DNA of 64,000 nt from Sphingopyxis macrogoltabida (GCA_003241685.1 QFPJ01000013.1:142736-206735), one strand, 5' to 3'; numbered from the stretch's first letter, positions 26,900 through 35,951 are shown. Translations and numbers: made by a program. Notes: a model not told the origin generated them from the sequence alone.

Positions 26900-27922
26900 A
26901 TGAGTTTCGCGCGCAACCAATGGTATGTGGCCGCATGGTCGACGGATGTCGGCCGTCAGCCGCTCGGCCGTGTCATCTGCAACGAACCCGTCGTCCTGTA
27001 TCGTCGGCAGGATGGCAGTATCGCGGCGCTGGAGGATATCTGTCCGCACCGATTGCTGCCGCTTTCGATGGGGCTGATCGAAGGCGATTCCATTCGCTGC
27101 AAATATCATGGATTATTGCTCGATTCCGATGGGCGGTGCCAGGAAATGCCCGGCGGCGATGCCGTGAATGCCGCGGTGAAAGTCCCGCCCTATGTGGTTG
27201 CCGAGCGCTATCATTTCGTGTGGATCTGGATCGGCGATCCGGCGCTCGCGGACACATCGCTGCTTCCGGACCTCTGGATGAACGAGGCCGACGGCTGGCG
27301 CGTCGGCGGCGATACCTATCATGTCAAATGCGACTACCGGCTGATCATCGACAATCTGATGGACCTGACGCACGAAACCTATGTTCACAGTTCGACCGTC
27401 GGGCAGAAGGAACTGCACGATTTCCCGATCGAGACGCGGACCGAGGCGTCGTGCGTGATCACATCGCGCTGGATGCCGAATGTCATGCCGCCGCCGCTCT
27501 ATCGCGAGCAGCTCGACGGCTACGACGGTGCGGTCGATCGCTGGCAGATTTGCTATTACCTGCCGCCGTCGGGCGTTATCATCGATGTCGGCGTCGCGCC
27601 GGTGGAGGAGGGGCTGACGCTGGAGGATCATGACAGCGCGCGCATTCGCAGCTTCGTGCTCGACTTCGTCACGCCCGAAACCGACGGCACCTGCCATTAT
27701 TTCTGGGGCAGCGCGCGCAACCGTTTTCTCGACGACGATGAACGCTTCGATGCGATCACGCGCCAGCAGGGTGCCGTCTTCATGGAAGATGTCGAAATCC
27801 TCGAAGCGCAGCAGCGCATGATCGACCATTGTCCGGGCCGCAAGCTGCGCGCGTTCAAGGTCGATGCCGGCGGGGTGCGCGCCCGGCTGATGCTCGACAA
27901 GCTGGTGGCCGCGGGCGCCTGA
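26900..27922 (+). CDS. Rieske non-heme iron oxygenase (VanA-like O-demethylase)
   Basis: A 340-residue oxygenase. The Rieske cluster ligands are Cys48, His50, Cys67 and His70 (CPH...CKYH). The catalytic domain has DYRLIIDNLMDLTHETYVH, carrying the mononuclear-iron His pair and bridging Asp. These blocks and the length match vanillate O-demethylase oxygenase subunits (VanA). It would remove methyl from a methoxy group using electrons from a separate reductase, which is not adjacent. ATG at 26900 has GGGAGAG upstream. Confidence 0.9.
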   Translation: MSFARNQWYVAAWSTDVGRQPLGRVICNEPVVLYRRQDGSIAALEDICPHRLLPLSMGLIEGDSIRCKYHGLLLDSDGRCQEMPGGDAVNAAVKVPPYVVAERYHFVWIWIGDPALADTSLLPDLWMNEADGWRVGGDTYHVKCDYRLIIDNLMDLTHETYVHSSTVGQKELHDFPIETRTEASCVITSRWMPNVMPPPLYREQLDGYDGAVDRWQICYYLPPSGVIIDVGVAPVEEGLTLEDHDSARIRSFVLDFVTPETDGTCHYFWGSARNRFLDDDERFDAITRQQGAVFMEDVEILEAQQRMIDHCPGRKLRAFKVDAGGVRARLMLDKLVAAGA

Positions 27923-27926
27923 AGCC

Positions 27927-27956
27927 GCCGGCCGGGATCGGGCGATCCCGGCCGGC
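27927..27956. terminator. Bidirectional hairpin between convergent Rieske genes
   Basis: A perfect 13-bp GC-rich stem (GCCGGCCGGGATC) with a GGGC loop lies between the stop of the 26900 gene and the stop of the convergent 29110 gene. The A/T content after the stem is modest, so it is called on structure and position. Confidence 0.6.
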
Positions 27957-27970
27957 ATTATCCCCTGACC

Positions 27971-29110
27971 CTAGCCGTTCGCCGCAAGGCTTGCTTCGGC
28001 GTCGCGCTGCGCCGCGACCGCGCGCCGGGCCGCGTCGGACCGCGCGCTGTCTTCGGCGGCGGCGCGGCGGCTGACGATCAGCCGCATCTGAAGCCCGGCG
28101 CGATCGCCGAGTATGCTCAATTCCTCGAAGTCCGAATTATCTTCATATTTCCAGCAATCCTCCACCAGTTCGAGCGCGGCGTCGTCTTCGAGGAAGGTCG
28201 ACCGCGCCCGGTCGCGGCTGACCGCGGTCAGTTCGGCGTCGTCGATCCGGACGTCGCGCGCGTTGGCGAAGAAATAATGCGAACTATGGGGCGTTTCGGG
28301 CGTGAAGCAGTGGATGATCTTCACATGAAAGTCGGTCTTGCCGCCGACGCCGCCCTCGAGGTCCTCGATCGTCGCGTGCGCGATGTGGAAGGCGGGGCTT
28401 TTGAACCAGGATTCCGACGTCCGGTTGACGCGATTCCCTTCGTTGCCGATCAGGCGTCCATAGTTGAGATTGACCGGCTGGTTCTCGAGCCGGCGGGTGA
28501 TCGACACCGCATCGCCTTCGGCGCGAATGACGGTGGGGGCCGCGATATAGTCCAGCCCGCCGACCGCATCGCCATGGACATAGGGGAAATGGGTGAGGTC
28601 GAGGACATTCTCGTGCAGCCGGATATAGTTGGACTTGCAGTGGAGATAGCCGTCGAACGCCGCATAATCGGGATCGGACAGCCAGTGGTGATCGGGAATC
28701 GTCGCCGGGTCGGCGCGGTCGGGATCGCCCATCCATATCCAGATGAACGGCGCCTGCTCGACCACGGGATAAGCCTGAACCCGCATCGCCGACGGCACAT
28801 TCTTCTGTGACGGCACTTCGACGCAGCGGCCCGACGAAGCGAATTTCAGGCCGTGATAGCCGCAAATGACCTCATCGCCGTCGAGCCGGCCATGTGCGAG
28901 CGGGAAGGAGCGGTGCGGACAACGGTTGCGGATCGCTGCGATGCTGCCGTCGAGCCGGCGGTAGAGAAGGACGCTGCGGCTGAGCAGGGTTCGCGCTTTC
29001 AGCTCGCGCCCGACCTCGCTCGACAAGGCGGCGACATACCATTCGTTGAACACGAACGGCGTCCGGTGATCGGCCAGCCGCGGCGCGGCGCCAAAAGAAG
29101 AATCGCTCAT
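27971..29110 (-). CDS. Rieske non-heme iron oxygenase, alpha subunit
   Basis: A 379-residue protein with Rieske ligands Cys64, His66, Cys83 and His86 (CPHRSF...CGYHG) and a catalytic domain with ENVLDLTHFPYVHGDAVGG holding the iron ligands. It resembles PobA/VanA-type monooxygenases acting on phenoxy or methoxy aromatics. The GGAGG before its ATG is directly adjacent to the TATATAA palindrome (29121-29141), so a regulator bound there would block transcription or initiation. It lies between convergent and regulatory genes and has no reductase partner nearby. Confidence 0.9.
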   Translation of the reverse strand: MSDSSFGAAPRLADHRTPFVFNEWYVAALSSEVGRELKARTLLSRSVLLYRRLDGSIAAIRNRCPHRSFPLAHGRLDGDEVICGYHGLKFASSGRCVEVPSQKNVPSAMRVQAYPVVEQAPFIWIWMGDPDRADPATIPDHHWLSDPDYAAFDGYLHCKSNYIRLHENVLDLTHFPYVHGDAVGGLDYIAAPTVIRAEGDAVSITRRLENQPVNLNYGRLIGNEGNRVNRTSESWFKSPAFHIAHATIEDLEGGVGGKTDFHVKIIHCFTPETPHSSHYFFANARDVRIDDAELTAVSRDRARSTFLEDDAALELVEDCWKYEDNSDFEELSILGDRAGLQMRLIVSRRAAAEDSARSDAARRAVAAQRDAEASLAANG

Positions 29111-29120
29111 CAGGGCCTCC

Positions 29121-29141
29121 TATATAAAGGACCCTTATATA
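29121..29141 (-). promoter_or_regulatory. Palindromic operator TATATAA...TTATATA
   Basis: Twenty-one bases with perfect 7-base arms (TATATAA and TTATATA) around AGGACCC. It is placed between the MarR gene stop and the Rieske gene start, immediately upstream of the ribosome binding site. MarR proteins bind AT-rich palindromes of this size. The neighbouring MarR regulator is the natural candidate. Confidence 0.6.
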
Positions 29142-29177
29142 CCGTCTTCAGCCCGGTTTCACAAGCGAATCACCGCG

Positions 29178-29660
29178 TCATCCGACCAGGCCGTCGGGCA
29201 CGAAATCATCGTCGTCGCGCGCGATCAATTTCGCCAGAACGGCCTTTACCTGGCTGATCGCCGCCGGGTCCATGCCGTCGATCCATTCCTTTTCCAATTG
29301 GGTCAGGATGCTGTCGACGCGATCGAGCAACTCCGCCCCCGCGGGCATCAGGTTCAGCCGCAGGACGCGGCGCGTCGTCTCGTCCTCGGTGCGATAGATC
29401 AGCTTCTTGCGAAGCAGCGCCGCGATCACCTCTCCGGTCGATTGCGGGGTCGAGCCGAGCCGGCGCGACAGCTCGGCGGCCGACGGGCTATGCAACCGGC
29501 CGATCGCCATCAGCAGCGCCAGTTGCACATAGCTGATTCCCAGCGCCTTCAGATGCGGTTCGGTGCGGCGGTGCTGCACCGCCTCCGCCGCCTTGATATA
29601 GAAGGTGAGACGGCGCGGCAGATCGCCGATCGCGTCATCGTCCGGTGCGTGCGACGTCAT
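29178..29660 (-). CDS. MarR-family transcriptional regulator
   Basis: A 160-residue winged-helix protein. The DNA-binding region includes LALLMAIGRLHSPSAAELSRRLGSTPQSTGEVIAALLRKKLI and the wing TTRRVLRLNL. ATG at 29658-29660 has GGGAATAGG upstream; a start at 29693 is possible. It precedes the Rieske gene on the same strand and probably represses this region until an aromatic ligand binds. Confidence 0.88.
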   Translation of the reverse strand: MTSHAPDDDAIGDLPRRLTFYIKAAEAVQHRRTEPHLKALGISYVQLALLMAIGRLHSPSAAELSRRLGSTPQSTGEVIAALLRKKLIYRTEDETTRRVLRLNLMPAGAELLDRVDSILTQLEKEWIDGMDPAAISQVKAVLAKLIARDDDDFVPDGLVG

Positions 29661-29754
29661 CCTATTCCCATTTGCGCGTGTGGCGGAAGCCATGCCGATA
29701 CGGCAGATTGCACAAATGGCAACCGCCGCGAACACGCCGGATGCATAAAAGAAA

Positions 29755-29779
29755 GGGCCGGACGCAAGGCGTCCGGCCC
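29755..29779 (-). terminator. Intrinsic terminator of the third TonB receptor gene
   Basis: A perfect 11-bp stem (GGGCCGGACGC / GCGTCCGGCCC) with a 3-base loop, followed on the minus strand by TTTCTTTT. It lies 37 bases past the receptor stop. Confidence 0.8.
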
Positions 29780-29815
29780 GATTGCGCTGCGATGCAGCCG
29801 CGCGGGAGTGCCGGT

Positions 29816-32074
29816 TCAGTGCTTGAGCGTCAACTGCAGCGCGACGACGCGCGGCCGGTTGATCGCGCCATAGAAAGCGCGATTGTTGACCCCGGTGCCG
29901 CCGCCGGAAATCGAGGTCGCAAAGACGGCGTAGCGCTCGTTGGTCAGGTTGGTGCCGATGACCGAGAACTCCCATCCCTTCGCTTCGTCGCGAATGCCGA
30001 TGCGGGCATCGACCAGCTGGTGCGATTCGAGCCGGGGTGCGTCGGGCTGCGGCATAATGAACTGATGGAGCGCCGTGCCTGCGAAATCGACCGACCCGCC
30101 CAGGAAGAAGGTCAGGTTGCCGTTGATGTCGGTGTCATAGTCGAAGCCGACCTTGCCCGACCATTTGGGCGCGCGGGTGAGGGGGTCGCCCTTGCGCGCC
30201 ACGGCGGCGGTCGCGATCGGGAAGTTGTCGAGGAAGATGCTCTTCGCATAGACCAAGCTCGCATCCAGCTTCAGCCCCGGCAGCGGACGGAAGGCGGCGC
30301 TCGCTTCAAACCCGCGCGAACGGATGTCGGAGTTGCCGATGACGGTCTGCGACACCGCGGGATTGCCGACCGCCGACGTGTAGCCGGTCTGGAAATCCTT
30401 CACGAGCGTGTTGAACAGCGCCGCGGTAAGATAGTTGCCGCCACGGAAATTCCATTTCAGGCCGGCCTCGGTCGAATAGGCGGTTTCCGGGAAATAGGGC
30501 GCGCCGGCCGCGGTGGTCGGAAAGTCCTGATAGCCGCCGCTCTTGCTGCCCTTCGAATGGGTGACATACAGCAGGACGTCTTCGTTCGGCTTGTACTGCG
30601 CGCCGAAGTCATAATCGAGCGGATGGGTGATCTGCGGGGTATAGGTGGTGAAGGGCAGCGGCGGGAAAGCGCCCGCCAGCGATCCGTTCGCGACGCGCAC
30701 GAACGTCCCTTCCTTCTTTTCGCGGGTGTAGCGCGCGCCGCCGCTGATTTTCAGCCCTTCGAGCAATTCCACGCTGGCCGAAACGAACGCCGAATAGGTT
30801 GTCGTCTTGTGCCGCGCCTCGCCGGAGGAAGAGCCGGTGAACGGGAAGCCGACGGTGTTCGACGGCGAGCCCTGAAAGACGCGATCATAGGCATAGTTGT
30901 TCTTGTAGAAATAGACGCCTGCCAGATACTGGATCGGCCCCGAACTCGGCGAATTGATCCGGATTTCTTGCGAAAAGACCTTGTTGCGTTCCTCGTCGAC
31001 CAGGTTGAACAGATTGGCGGCGGTGAAATCGAGGTCGGTGACACGCGGCGCGTTCCACCGCACATAGGCGGTTTGGGCGGTCAGCGTGTGATCGCCAAGT
31101 TCGACGTCGACGATGCCGGTCAGGCGGTTGGTATTCTGGCGATCGAACGGATTGGAACCGGCAACCGTGCCCCCCAGAGGATCCGAACCGGCACTGTTGG
31201 TGCGATCGGCGACGACGTCGACGGGATAGCCGAGCGCCGCGCCGCGGGCTGCGAGCACGCCGCCAGGATCTTTCAGCACCTGAAGAATCTGACCGCGAAC
31301 GCGGCGACGGTCGTGCTGATAGATCAGGTTGATGTTGACGGTCTCGGCTGGTTGAAACGCGAGGGACAAGCGCCCGGAAAGGTCTGTCTGCCGCGGTTCG
31401 TTACGGTCCTTGTAATCATTGTACATGAACCCTTGCTCTTGCGACGCGAACAGCGCGCCGCGGACCTGAACATTCTCTCCCAGCGGCACGTTGATCGCGC
31501 CTTCGGCCCGGTTGCCGTCGATCGTGAAGCTGTGGACGAGGCGCAGCGTGTAGCCGAACTCGTCCGTGGGTCGGCGGTTCGAGATGCTGATCGCGCCCAG
31601 GCTGGTATTCTTGCCGAGCAGGGTCGATTGCGTGCCCTTGATCATTTCGACGCGGTCGACGTCGTAGAAGGGCGATACATAATTGCGTGCGTGGCCAAGA
31701 TAGACGCCGTCGACATATTGGGCGACCGACGATTCGAGCGAGAAGATCGCGGTGTTCGAGCCGAGGCCGCGGAAGGTGGTGCCGGGCAGGCCGCCGACGC
31801 CGGGCGTCATGACCAGGCCCGGAACGATCCCGCCGAGCTGGTTCGCGTTCGTGATATTCTTGGTCTGCAACGCGTCGTCGGTCAGCACCGAGATGGTTGC
31901 CGGCGCATCGAGCAACGTTTCATTCTGCTTGCGGGCGGTGACGATGATCGCCCCGATGTCGTCGTTCGTTGCGGCGGAATCATCAGACGGGGCTGCCGTC
32001 TGTTGAGCCCCGGCCATGCTGGGCCATGCCACCGAAGCCATAAGCGCAACGGCCATTACGTGCAAAGTCTTCAC
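29816..32074 (-). CDS. TonB-dependent outer-membrane receptor
   Basis: A 752-residue receptor with signal peptide (MAVALMASVAWPSMAGAQQ), plug start GAIIVTARKQNETLLDAPA and a full barrel ending LQLTLKH. The GTG at 32072-32074 is chosen over the ATG at 32116 because GAGGAGAGGACGC stands directly before it and the signal peptide then has normal length. Located between the MarR/Rieske genes and the ring-cleavage dioxygenase, it likely imports the aromatic substrate. Confidence 0.92.
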   Translation of the reverse strand: MKTLHVMAVALMASVAWPSMAGAQQTAAPSDDSAATNDDIGAIIVTARKQNETLLDAPATISVLTDDALQTKNITNANQLGGIVPGLVMTPGVGGLPGTTFRGLGSNTAIFSLESSVAQYVDGVYLGHARNYVSPFYDVDRVEMIKGTQSTLLGKNTSLGAISISNRRPTDEFGYTLRLVHSFTIDGNRAEGAINVPLGENVQVRGALFASQEQGFMYNDYKDRNEPRQTDLSGRLSLAFQPAETVNINLIYQHDRRRVRGQILQVLKDPGGVLAARGAALGYPVDVVADRTNSAGSDPLGGTVAGSNPFDRQNTNRLTGIVDVELGDHTLTAQTAYVRWNAPRVTDLDFTAANLFNLVDEERNKVFSQEIRINSPSSGPIQYLAGVYFYKNNYAYDRVFQGSPSNTVGFPFTGSSSGEARHKTTTYSAFVSASVELLEGLKISGGARYTREKKEGTFVRVANGSLAGAFPPLPFTTYTPQITHPLDYDFGAQYKPNEDVLLYVTHSKGSKSGGYQDFPTTAAGAPYFPETAYSTEAGLKWNFRGGNYLTAALFNTLVKDFQTGYTSAVGNPAVSQTVIGNSDIRSRGFEASAAFRPLPGLKLDASLVYAKSIFLDNFPIATAAVARKGDPLTRAPKWSGKVGFDYDTDINGNLTFFLGGSVDFAGTALHQFIMPQPDAPRLESHQLVDARIGIRDEAKGWEFSVIGTNLTNERYAVFATSISGGGTGVNNRAFYGAINRPRVVALQLTLKH

Positions 32075-32465
32075 GCGTCCTCTCCTCACCAGATTTATGG
32101 TATATTTTGTCGGCATTGTTTGTTCAGTCGCACTCTTAGTCAACAATAAAATCATCCACCCGGTATAAATAATTGCTCAAGGCGCTGATCACGGTTGATT
32201 CGCGGCGCAGGATCGGCGCGGTGCGGGCTCAGGCGGCGACCGGCCAGCCGCTGTTCGACGCGGCGGGCGACAACGCCGCTCAGGCCCGGCCAATCGATGC
32301 CGGATCTGCCTGAAGTCATAAATTGGTCAATAGGACAAATTCAATTGACAATATAGTTGATGATGGTCAGTATTTCGACGTAACGGCAACAGGGCTGCCA
32401 TAAACGGATTGGGTGGTGGTGCGCGCAAGCGCGGCGCCGCGCCGGTCTCAGGAGAGAGGGTTTAC
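32075..32465. other. Divergent promoter region with a possible gene remnant
   Basis: About 390 bases between the TonB receptor and the extradiol dioxygenase. Positions 32173-32313 (plus) form a 46-codon open stretch with the strong GC third-position bias of real genes and a TGA stop but no start signal; it looks like the tail of a lost gene of unknown family. The right part is AT-rich and holds the motifs TTGGTC-AATA-GGACAA (32323-32338) and ATGGTCAGTATTT (from 32363). Confidence 0.4.
32323..32338 (+). promoter_or_regulatory. TGGTCAAT-type motif upstream of the ring-cleavage dioxygenase
   Basis: TTGGTCAATAGGACAA is a degenerate dyad about 130 bases before the dioxygenase start. TGGTCAA recurs at 33540-33547, 35952-35958 (inverted) and 45154-45161, each in a promoter region of this cluster. 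The neighbouring TetR-type regulator is a candidate ligand-responsive binder. Confidence 0.4.
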
Positions 32466-33461
32466 GTGGCTGAAATCGTAATTGGAGTCGGGACGTCGCA
32501 CACACCGCTATTGTCGCTCGACGGCGACGAATGGCAAAGTCGCGCATCGGATGATTTCAGGAGCAAGAATCTCAACCTGTCTGACGGGCGCTGGGTTACC
32601 TATGACGAGCTCGACAGCGAAGTCGGCGGACGGTACGCCGACATTGCCGTTCCCGCCGTATTCCGCGAGAAATCCGATCGTTCCCAGGCCGCGCTCGACC
32701 GGATCGCGGACGATATCGAAGCGGCGGCACCCGATGTCATGATCATCGTCGGCGATGATCAGGAAGAGCTTTACAGCAAGGCCAACATGCCGGCCGTCGC
32801 GCTCTATTATGGTGACGAGATCGTCACCCACGAGCACGAACTTCTCTCGCTCAGCTCGCCGCCGAGCTGGGCTGCCAAGGTCACGCAGGGGTGGGCGGTC
32901 GACGCGATTCACCGCTTTCCGGCGCACCGCGAGTTCGCGCTCGAGCTGATCGACGGCTTGTTGGCGAACGATGTCGACATCGCCGTATGCGGCGAGGTGG
33001 AAGATCCGACCAAGGCGGGGTTCGGCCACGCCTATGGCTTTGTGATCAAGCGGCTGATGAAGGCGTCGATTCCGGTCGTTCCGATCCTCCTCAATACCTA
33101 TTATCCCCCCAATGTGCTGACGCCTGCCCGCTGTGTGGCGGTCGGCCGGGCCTTGCGCAAGGCGGTCGAGGCAAGCCCGAGCGACTTGCGCGTCGCCATC
33201 GTCGCCTCGGGCGGCCTCAGCCACTTCGTGGTCGATGAGGAGCTCGACGAGCAGGTGATGGACGCGATGCGGCGCAGCGCCCCTTCGGAACTGGAAACGA
33301 TCCCGCGCGCCGCCTTGAACGCGGGCTCATCGGAAATCCTCAACTGGGTGCTCACCGCTGGTGCGATCGAGCATTTGAGCTGCCAATGGAGCGAATATGT
33401 TCCCGTGCAGCGCACGCCTGCCGGCACCGGAGTGGGCATGGGATTTGCCGTCTGGCGATGA
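32466..33461 (+). CDS. Class III extradiol ring-cleavage dioxygenase (LigB superfamily, DesZ-like)
   Basis: A 331-residue single-chain enzyme of the LigB superfamily. The N-terminal VGTSHTPLL carries the first iron His (His12). DGRWVTYDEL, IIVGDDQEEL, EIVTHEHEL and the catalytic-His block ASGGLSHFVVDEEL follow. From memory this layout matches 3-O-methylgallate 3,4-dioxygenase (DesZ). The GTG start is chosen because CAGGAGAGAGG precedes it; the reading frame is open further upstream. It would open a gallate- or protocatechuate-like ring using Fe(II) and O2. Downstream Lig-like enzymes support this. Confidence 0.85.
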   Translation: MAEIVIGVGTSHTPLLSLDGDEWQSRASDDFRSKNLNLSDGRWVTYDELDSEVGGRYADIAVPAVFREKSDRSQAALDRIADDIEAAAPDVMIIVGDDQEELYSKANMPAVALYYGDEIVTHEHELLSLSSPPSWAAKVTQGWAVDAIHRFPAHREFALELIDGLLANDVDIAVCGEVEDPTKAGFGHAYGFVIKRLMKASIPVVPILLNTYYPPNVLTPARCVAVGRALRKAVEASPSDLRVAIVASGGLSHFVVDEELDEQVMDAMRRSAPSELETIPRAALNAGSSEILNWVLTAGAIEHLSCQWSEYVPVQRTPAGTGVGMGFAVWR

Positions 33462-33539
33462 ATATCCGGCCAATGAATTGCAGAATCAGGCCATAAACAT
33501 ACTTGTAAGTTGATAGCGCGTCGCACTATTACAGAAAGA

Positions 33540-33547
33540 TGGTCAAT
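33540..33547 (+). promoter_or_regulatory. TGGTCAAT motif upstream of the TetR gene
   Basis: TGGTCAATTTATT lies 25 bases before the TetR-type GTG start, a position expected for autoregulation. The same octamer occurs at 45154-45161. Confidence 0.35.
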
Positions 33548-33571
33548 TTATTGCAGGAAATTTGAACCGCT

Positions 33572-34264
33572 GTGCCGTCAAAGACGAAAAAACTCGCGCC
33601 CGTTGACCCCGATTTCGAAGTGGGTGCGATCGTCAATGTCCGAAAGCGCCAGGCGCGGTCGGCCGAAACGCGCACGAATATATTGGCGGCCGCCACGCAG
33701 GAGTTTGCGGAACTGGGCTTCAATGGAGCGACGACGCGTTCGATCGCCCAGCGCGCCAACGTCCAGCACAATCTGGTCATCTATCATTTCGAGACCAAGA
33801 TCGGGATATGGCAGGCCGTCATGCGGCACGCGATAGGATGGTATCACCGGGCGTTCGAGGAACGGATCGAGGGCCTGCGCGGCGTGGACCCGGTTACAAC
33901 GCTTCGCCTGCTACAGATTGATTTCGTGCGGATGGCGGCAGAGCATCCCGAACTTCACTGGCTGATGTCGCACGAAGCGGGGCAGCGCGGCGAACGGATC
34001 GAATGGATCGTGGCGAACCTGCTCGGCGGCAGCTTCAACAAATGGCGCGACCTCATCGTCGCGGCGCAGGAGGCGGGGGCCTATGTCAAGGGCGACCCCT
34101 ATCATCTCCACTATCTGTTCATCGGCGCGGCCGGCCGGATTTTCATGCTGTCGGCGGAAGTCGAAAAGATCATCGGGCGAAGTCCCTTCGATCCGGACTT
34201 CGTGGAAGAGCATGTGCAAATCGTCCAGGACCTCTTCTTTCGAGACCCGCCTGCCAGCACATAG
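33572..34264 (+). CDS. TetR-family transcriptional regulator
   Basis: A 230-residue regulator. Residues about 30-85 form the TetR helix-turn-helix (ETRTNILAAATQEFAELGFNGATTRSIAQRANV, then NLVIYHFETKIGIW). The rest is a helical ligand domain with MSHEAGQRGERIEW. The start is GTG with GCAGGAAA upstream. It lies between the dioxygenase and the CoA-ligase gene and has a TGGTCAAT motif in its own promoter. Probably a local repressor relieved by an aromatic or CoA-ester ligand. Confidence 0.88.
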   Translation: MPSKTKKLAPVDPDFEVGAIVNVRKRQARSAETRTNILAAATQEFAELGFNGATTRSIAQRANVQHNLVIYHFETKIGIWQAVMRHAIGWYHRAFEERIEGLRGVDPVTTLRLLQIDFVRMAAEHPELHWLMSHEAGQRGERIEWIVANLLGGSFNKWRDLIVAAQEAGAYVKGDPYHLHYLFIGAAGRIFMLSAEVEKIIGRSPFDPDFVEEHVQIVQDLFFRDPPAST

Positions 34265-34297
34265 TTCGGCTTTTCTCGCCCATCCCGCAAATATGGA

Positions 34298-34329
34298 AGC
34301 ACCGTCCGCACAGCGGGCGGTGCTTTTTT
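34298..34329 (+). terminator. Intrinsic terminator after the TetR gene
   Basis: Stem AGCACCGTCCGC / GCGGGCGGTGCT (one G-U pair), 3-base loop, followed by TTTTTT. It lies 34 bases past the TetR stop. Confidence 0.85.
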
Positions 34330-34347
34330 CTTGCCTTGGCCTAGTTA

Positions 34348-34360
34348 GGGCTTTTATATA
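34348..34360 (+). promoter_or_regulatory. CTTTTATATA half-site upstream of the CoA ligase
   Basis: GGGCTTTTATATA resembles one arm of the TATATAA-type sites at 26821-26847 and 29121-29141 (inverse complement TATATAAAAG). It lies about 40 bases before the ligase start. A similar half-site is at 53417-53429. Weak evidence on its own. Confidence 0.25.
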
Positions 34361-34401
34361 GTGCAATTGATAAAAATAGAGTGTTTGCGGGAGAATATGA
34401 G

Positions 34402-35946
34402 ATGGTCGATGCCCTTGTGCGGCGACAGAGTTTGTCCGAGCTTCTGTCGCGATCGGCAGCCCGGCATGGCGAACGACCGGCGATCATCTGCGGCGAAGTC
34501 GAATGGAGCTACGCGCGGTTCGATGCGATCGTCGATGAGCTCGCTGCGGGCCTCGTCTCCGCCAATATCGTGGCGGGCGACCGCGTCGCCATCCTGGCGC
34601 GCAACAGCCACAGTTTCATGGCGGTGCGCTTCGCGGTCGCGCGTATCGGCGCCGTTCTGGTCCCGGTCAACTTCATGCTCAATGCGGCCGAGGTCCGCTA
34701 CATCCTCGACCATAGCGGCGCCAGGATGCTGTTCCTCGACCGCAGCACCGTCGACGTCGGGCATGAAGCGAAGCCCGATGCCATCGATGCGGTGTTTGGA
34801 CTCACCGACGAATGGGGCGAGGTGCCGGGAGAATTGCCGTCGTGGGAATCGCTGCTCCGGCCCGGGTATAAACGGCCGCCCGCCGCCGATGCCCGCTCGC
34901 TCGCGCAGATCATCTATACCAGCGGCACCGAATCGCGGCCGAAGGGCGCGATGCTCAGCCATGAAGCCGTGCTGTGGCAGTATCAAAGCTGTATCACCGA
35001 CTGCGAATGGCGCGCCGATACCGTCGCGGTGCATGCGATGCCGCTGTTCCATTGCGCCCAGCTCGACGCGATGATCGGCCCTGCGCTGTCGGTGGGCGCG
35101 AAGAATGTCATCACATCGACGCCGACGCCCGAGCGGCTGATCCCGCTGTTCGAACGGTATCGCGCGACCTCCTTCTTCGCGCCGCCGACCGTCTGGATTT
35201 CGCTTCTGCGCTCGCCGCTGTTCGATGCGCATGACTTGTCGACGCTCGTTCGCGGCTATTATGGCGCGTCGATCATGCCGGTCGAGGTGCTGCGCGAAAT
35301 CCGCACCCGATTGCCCGGCCTCCGGCTCTGGAACCTCTATGGCCAGACCGAGATCGCGCCGGTCGCGACGATCCTGTTTCCCGAGGAGCATGAAGCCAGG
35401 CTCGGGTCGGCGGGCCGCGCCACGCTGCATGTCGAAACGCGGATCGTCGACGACATGATGCGCGACGTGGCGGTCGGAGAAATCGGCGAAATCGTCCACC
35501 GGTCGCCGCAATTGCTCGACGGCTATTGGAAGGACAGCGAGAAGACCGCCGAAGCCTTTGCCGGCGGCTGGTTTCACAGCGGGGACCTGGGGACGATGGA
35601 TGCCGACGGCTATATCACGGTCGTCGATCGCAAGAAGGACATGATCAAGACCGGCGGCGAGAATGTCTCGTCGCGCGAGGTGGAGGAAATCCTCTACACG
35701 CATCCCGCGGTGTCCGAAGTCGCGGTGATCGGGCTCCCCGATCCGCGCTGGATCGAGGCGGTGACCGCCTACATCGTGCTCCGCAGCGGTCATGCCGCCT
35801 CGTCCGACGAGCTGATCGAACATTGTCGCGCCGCACTGGCCGGCTTCAAAGTGCCCAAGCGCGTCGAGTTCATCGACGCGATGCCGCGTAACGCGAGCGG
35901 GAAGATATTGAAGCGCGATTTGCGCCTCGTCACCGGCGACGCCTGA
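34402..35946 (+). CDS. Acyl-CoA synthetase / AMP-dependent ligase
   Basis: A 514-residue ANL-superfamily enzyme. The P-loop-like motif IIYTSGTESRPKGAML, YGQTEIAPV, the hinge region GWFHSGDLGTMDADGY with VDRKKDMIKTGGENV, and the catalytic Lys in NASGKILKRDL are all present. ATG at 34402 with GGGAGA upstream is preferred to a GTG 21 bases earlier. It activates a carboxylic acid as its CoA thioester at the cost of ATP, probably an aromatic acid or side chain handled by the CoA-dependent genes at 41.6-44.7 kb. Confidence 0.93.
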   Translation: MVDALVRRQSLSELLSRSAARHGERPAIICGEVEWSYARFDAIVDELAAGLVSANIVAGDRVAILARNSHSFMAVRFAVARIGAVLVPVNFMLNAAEVRYILDHSGARMLFLDRSTVDVGHEAKPDAIDAVFGLTDEWGEVPGELPSWESLLRPGYKRPPAADARSLAQIIYTSGTESRPKGAMLSHEAVLWQYQSCITDCEWRADTVAVHAMPLFHCAQLDAMIGPALSVGAKNVITSTPTPERLIPLFERYRATSFFAPPTVWISLLRSPLFDAHDLSTLVRGYYGASIMPVEVLREIRTRLPGLRLWNLYGQTEIAPVATILFPEEHEARLGSAGRATLHVETRIVDDMMRDVAVGEIGEIVHRSPQLLDGYWKDSEKTAEAFAGGWFHSGDLGTMDADGYITVVDRKKDMIKTGGENVSSREVEEILYTHPAVSEVAVIGLPDPRWIEAVTAYIVLRSGHAASSDELIEHCRAALAGFKVPKRVEFIDAMPRNASGKILKRDLRLVTGDA

Positions 35947-35951
35947 AAGTT

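Noticed and set aside
29645..32149. Long plus-strand frame opposite the third TonB receptor (about 830 codons)
   Set aside because: The minus strand encodes an obvious receptor with signal peptide, plug and barrel; the plus frame has no recognisable domain.
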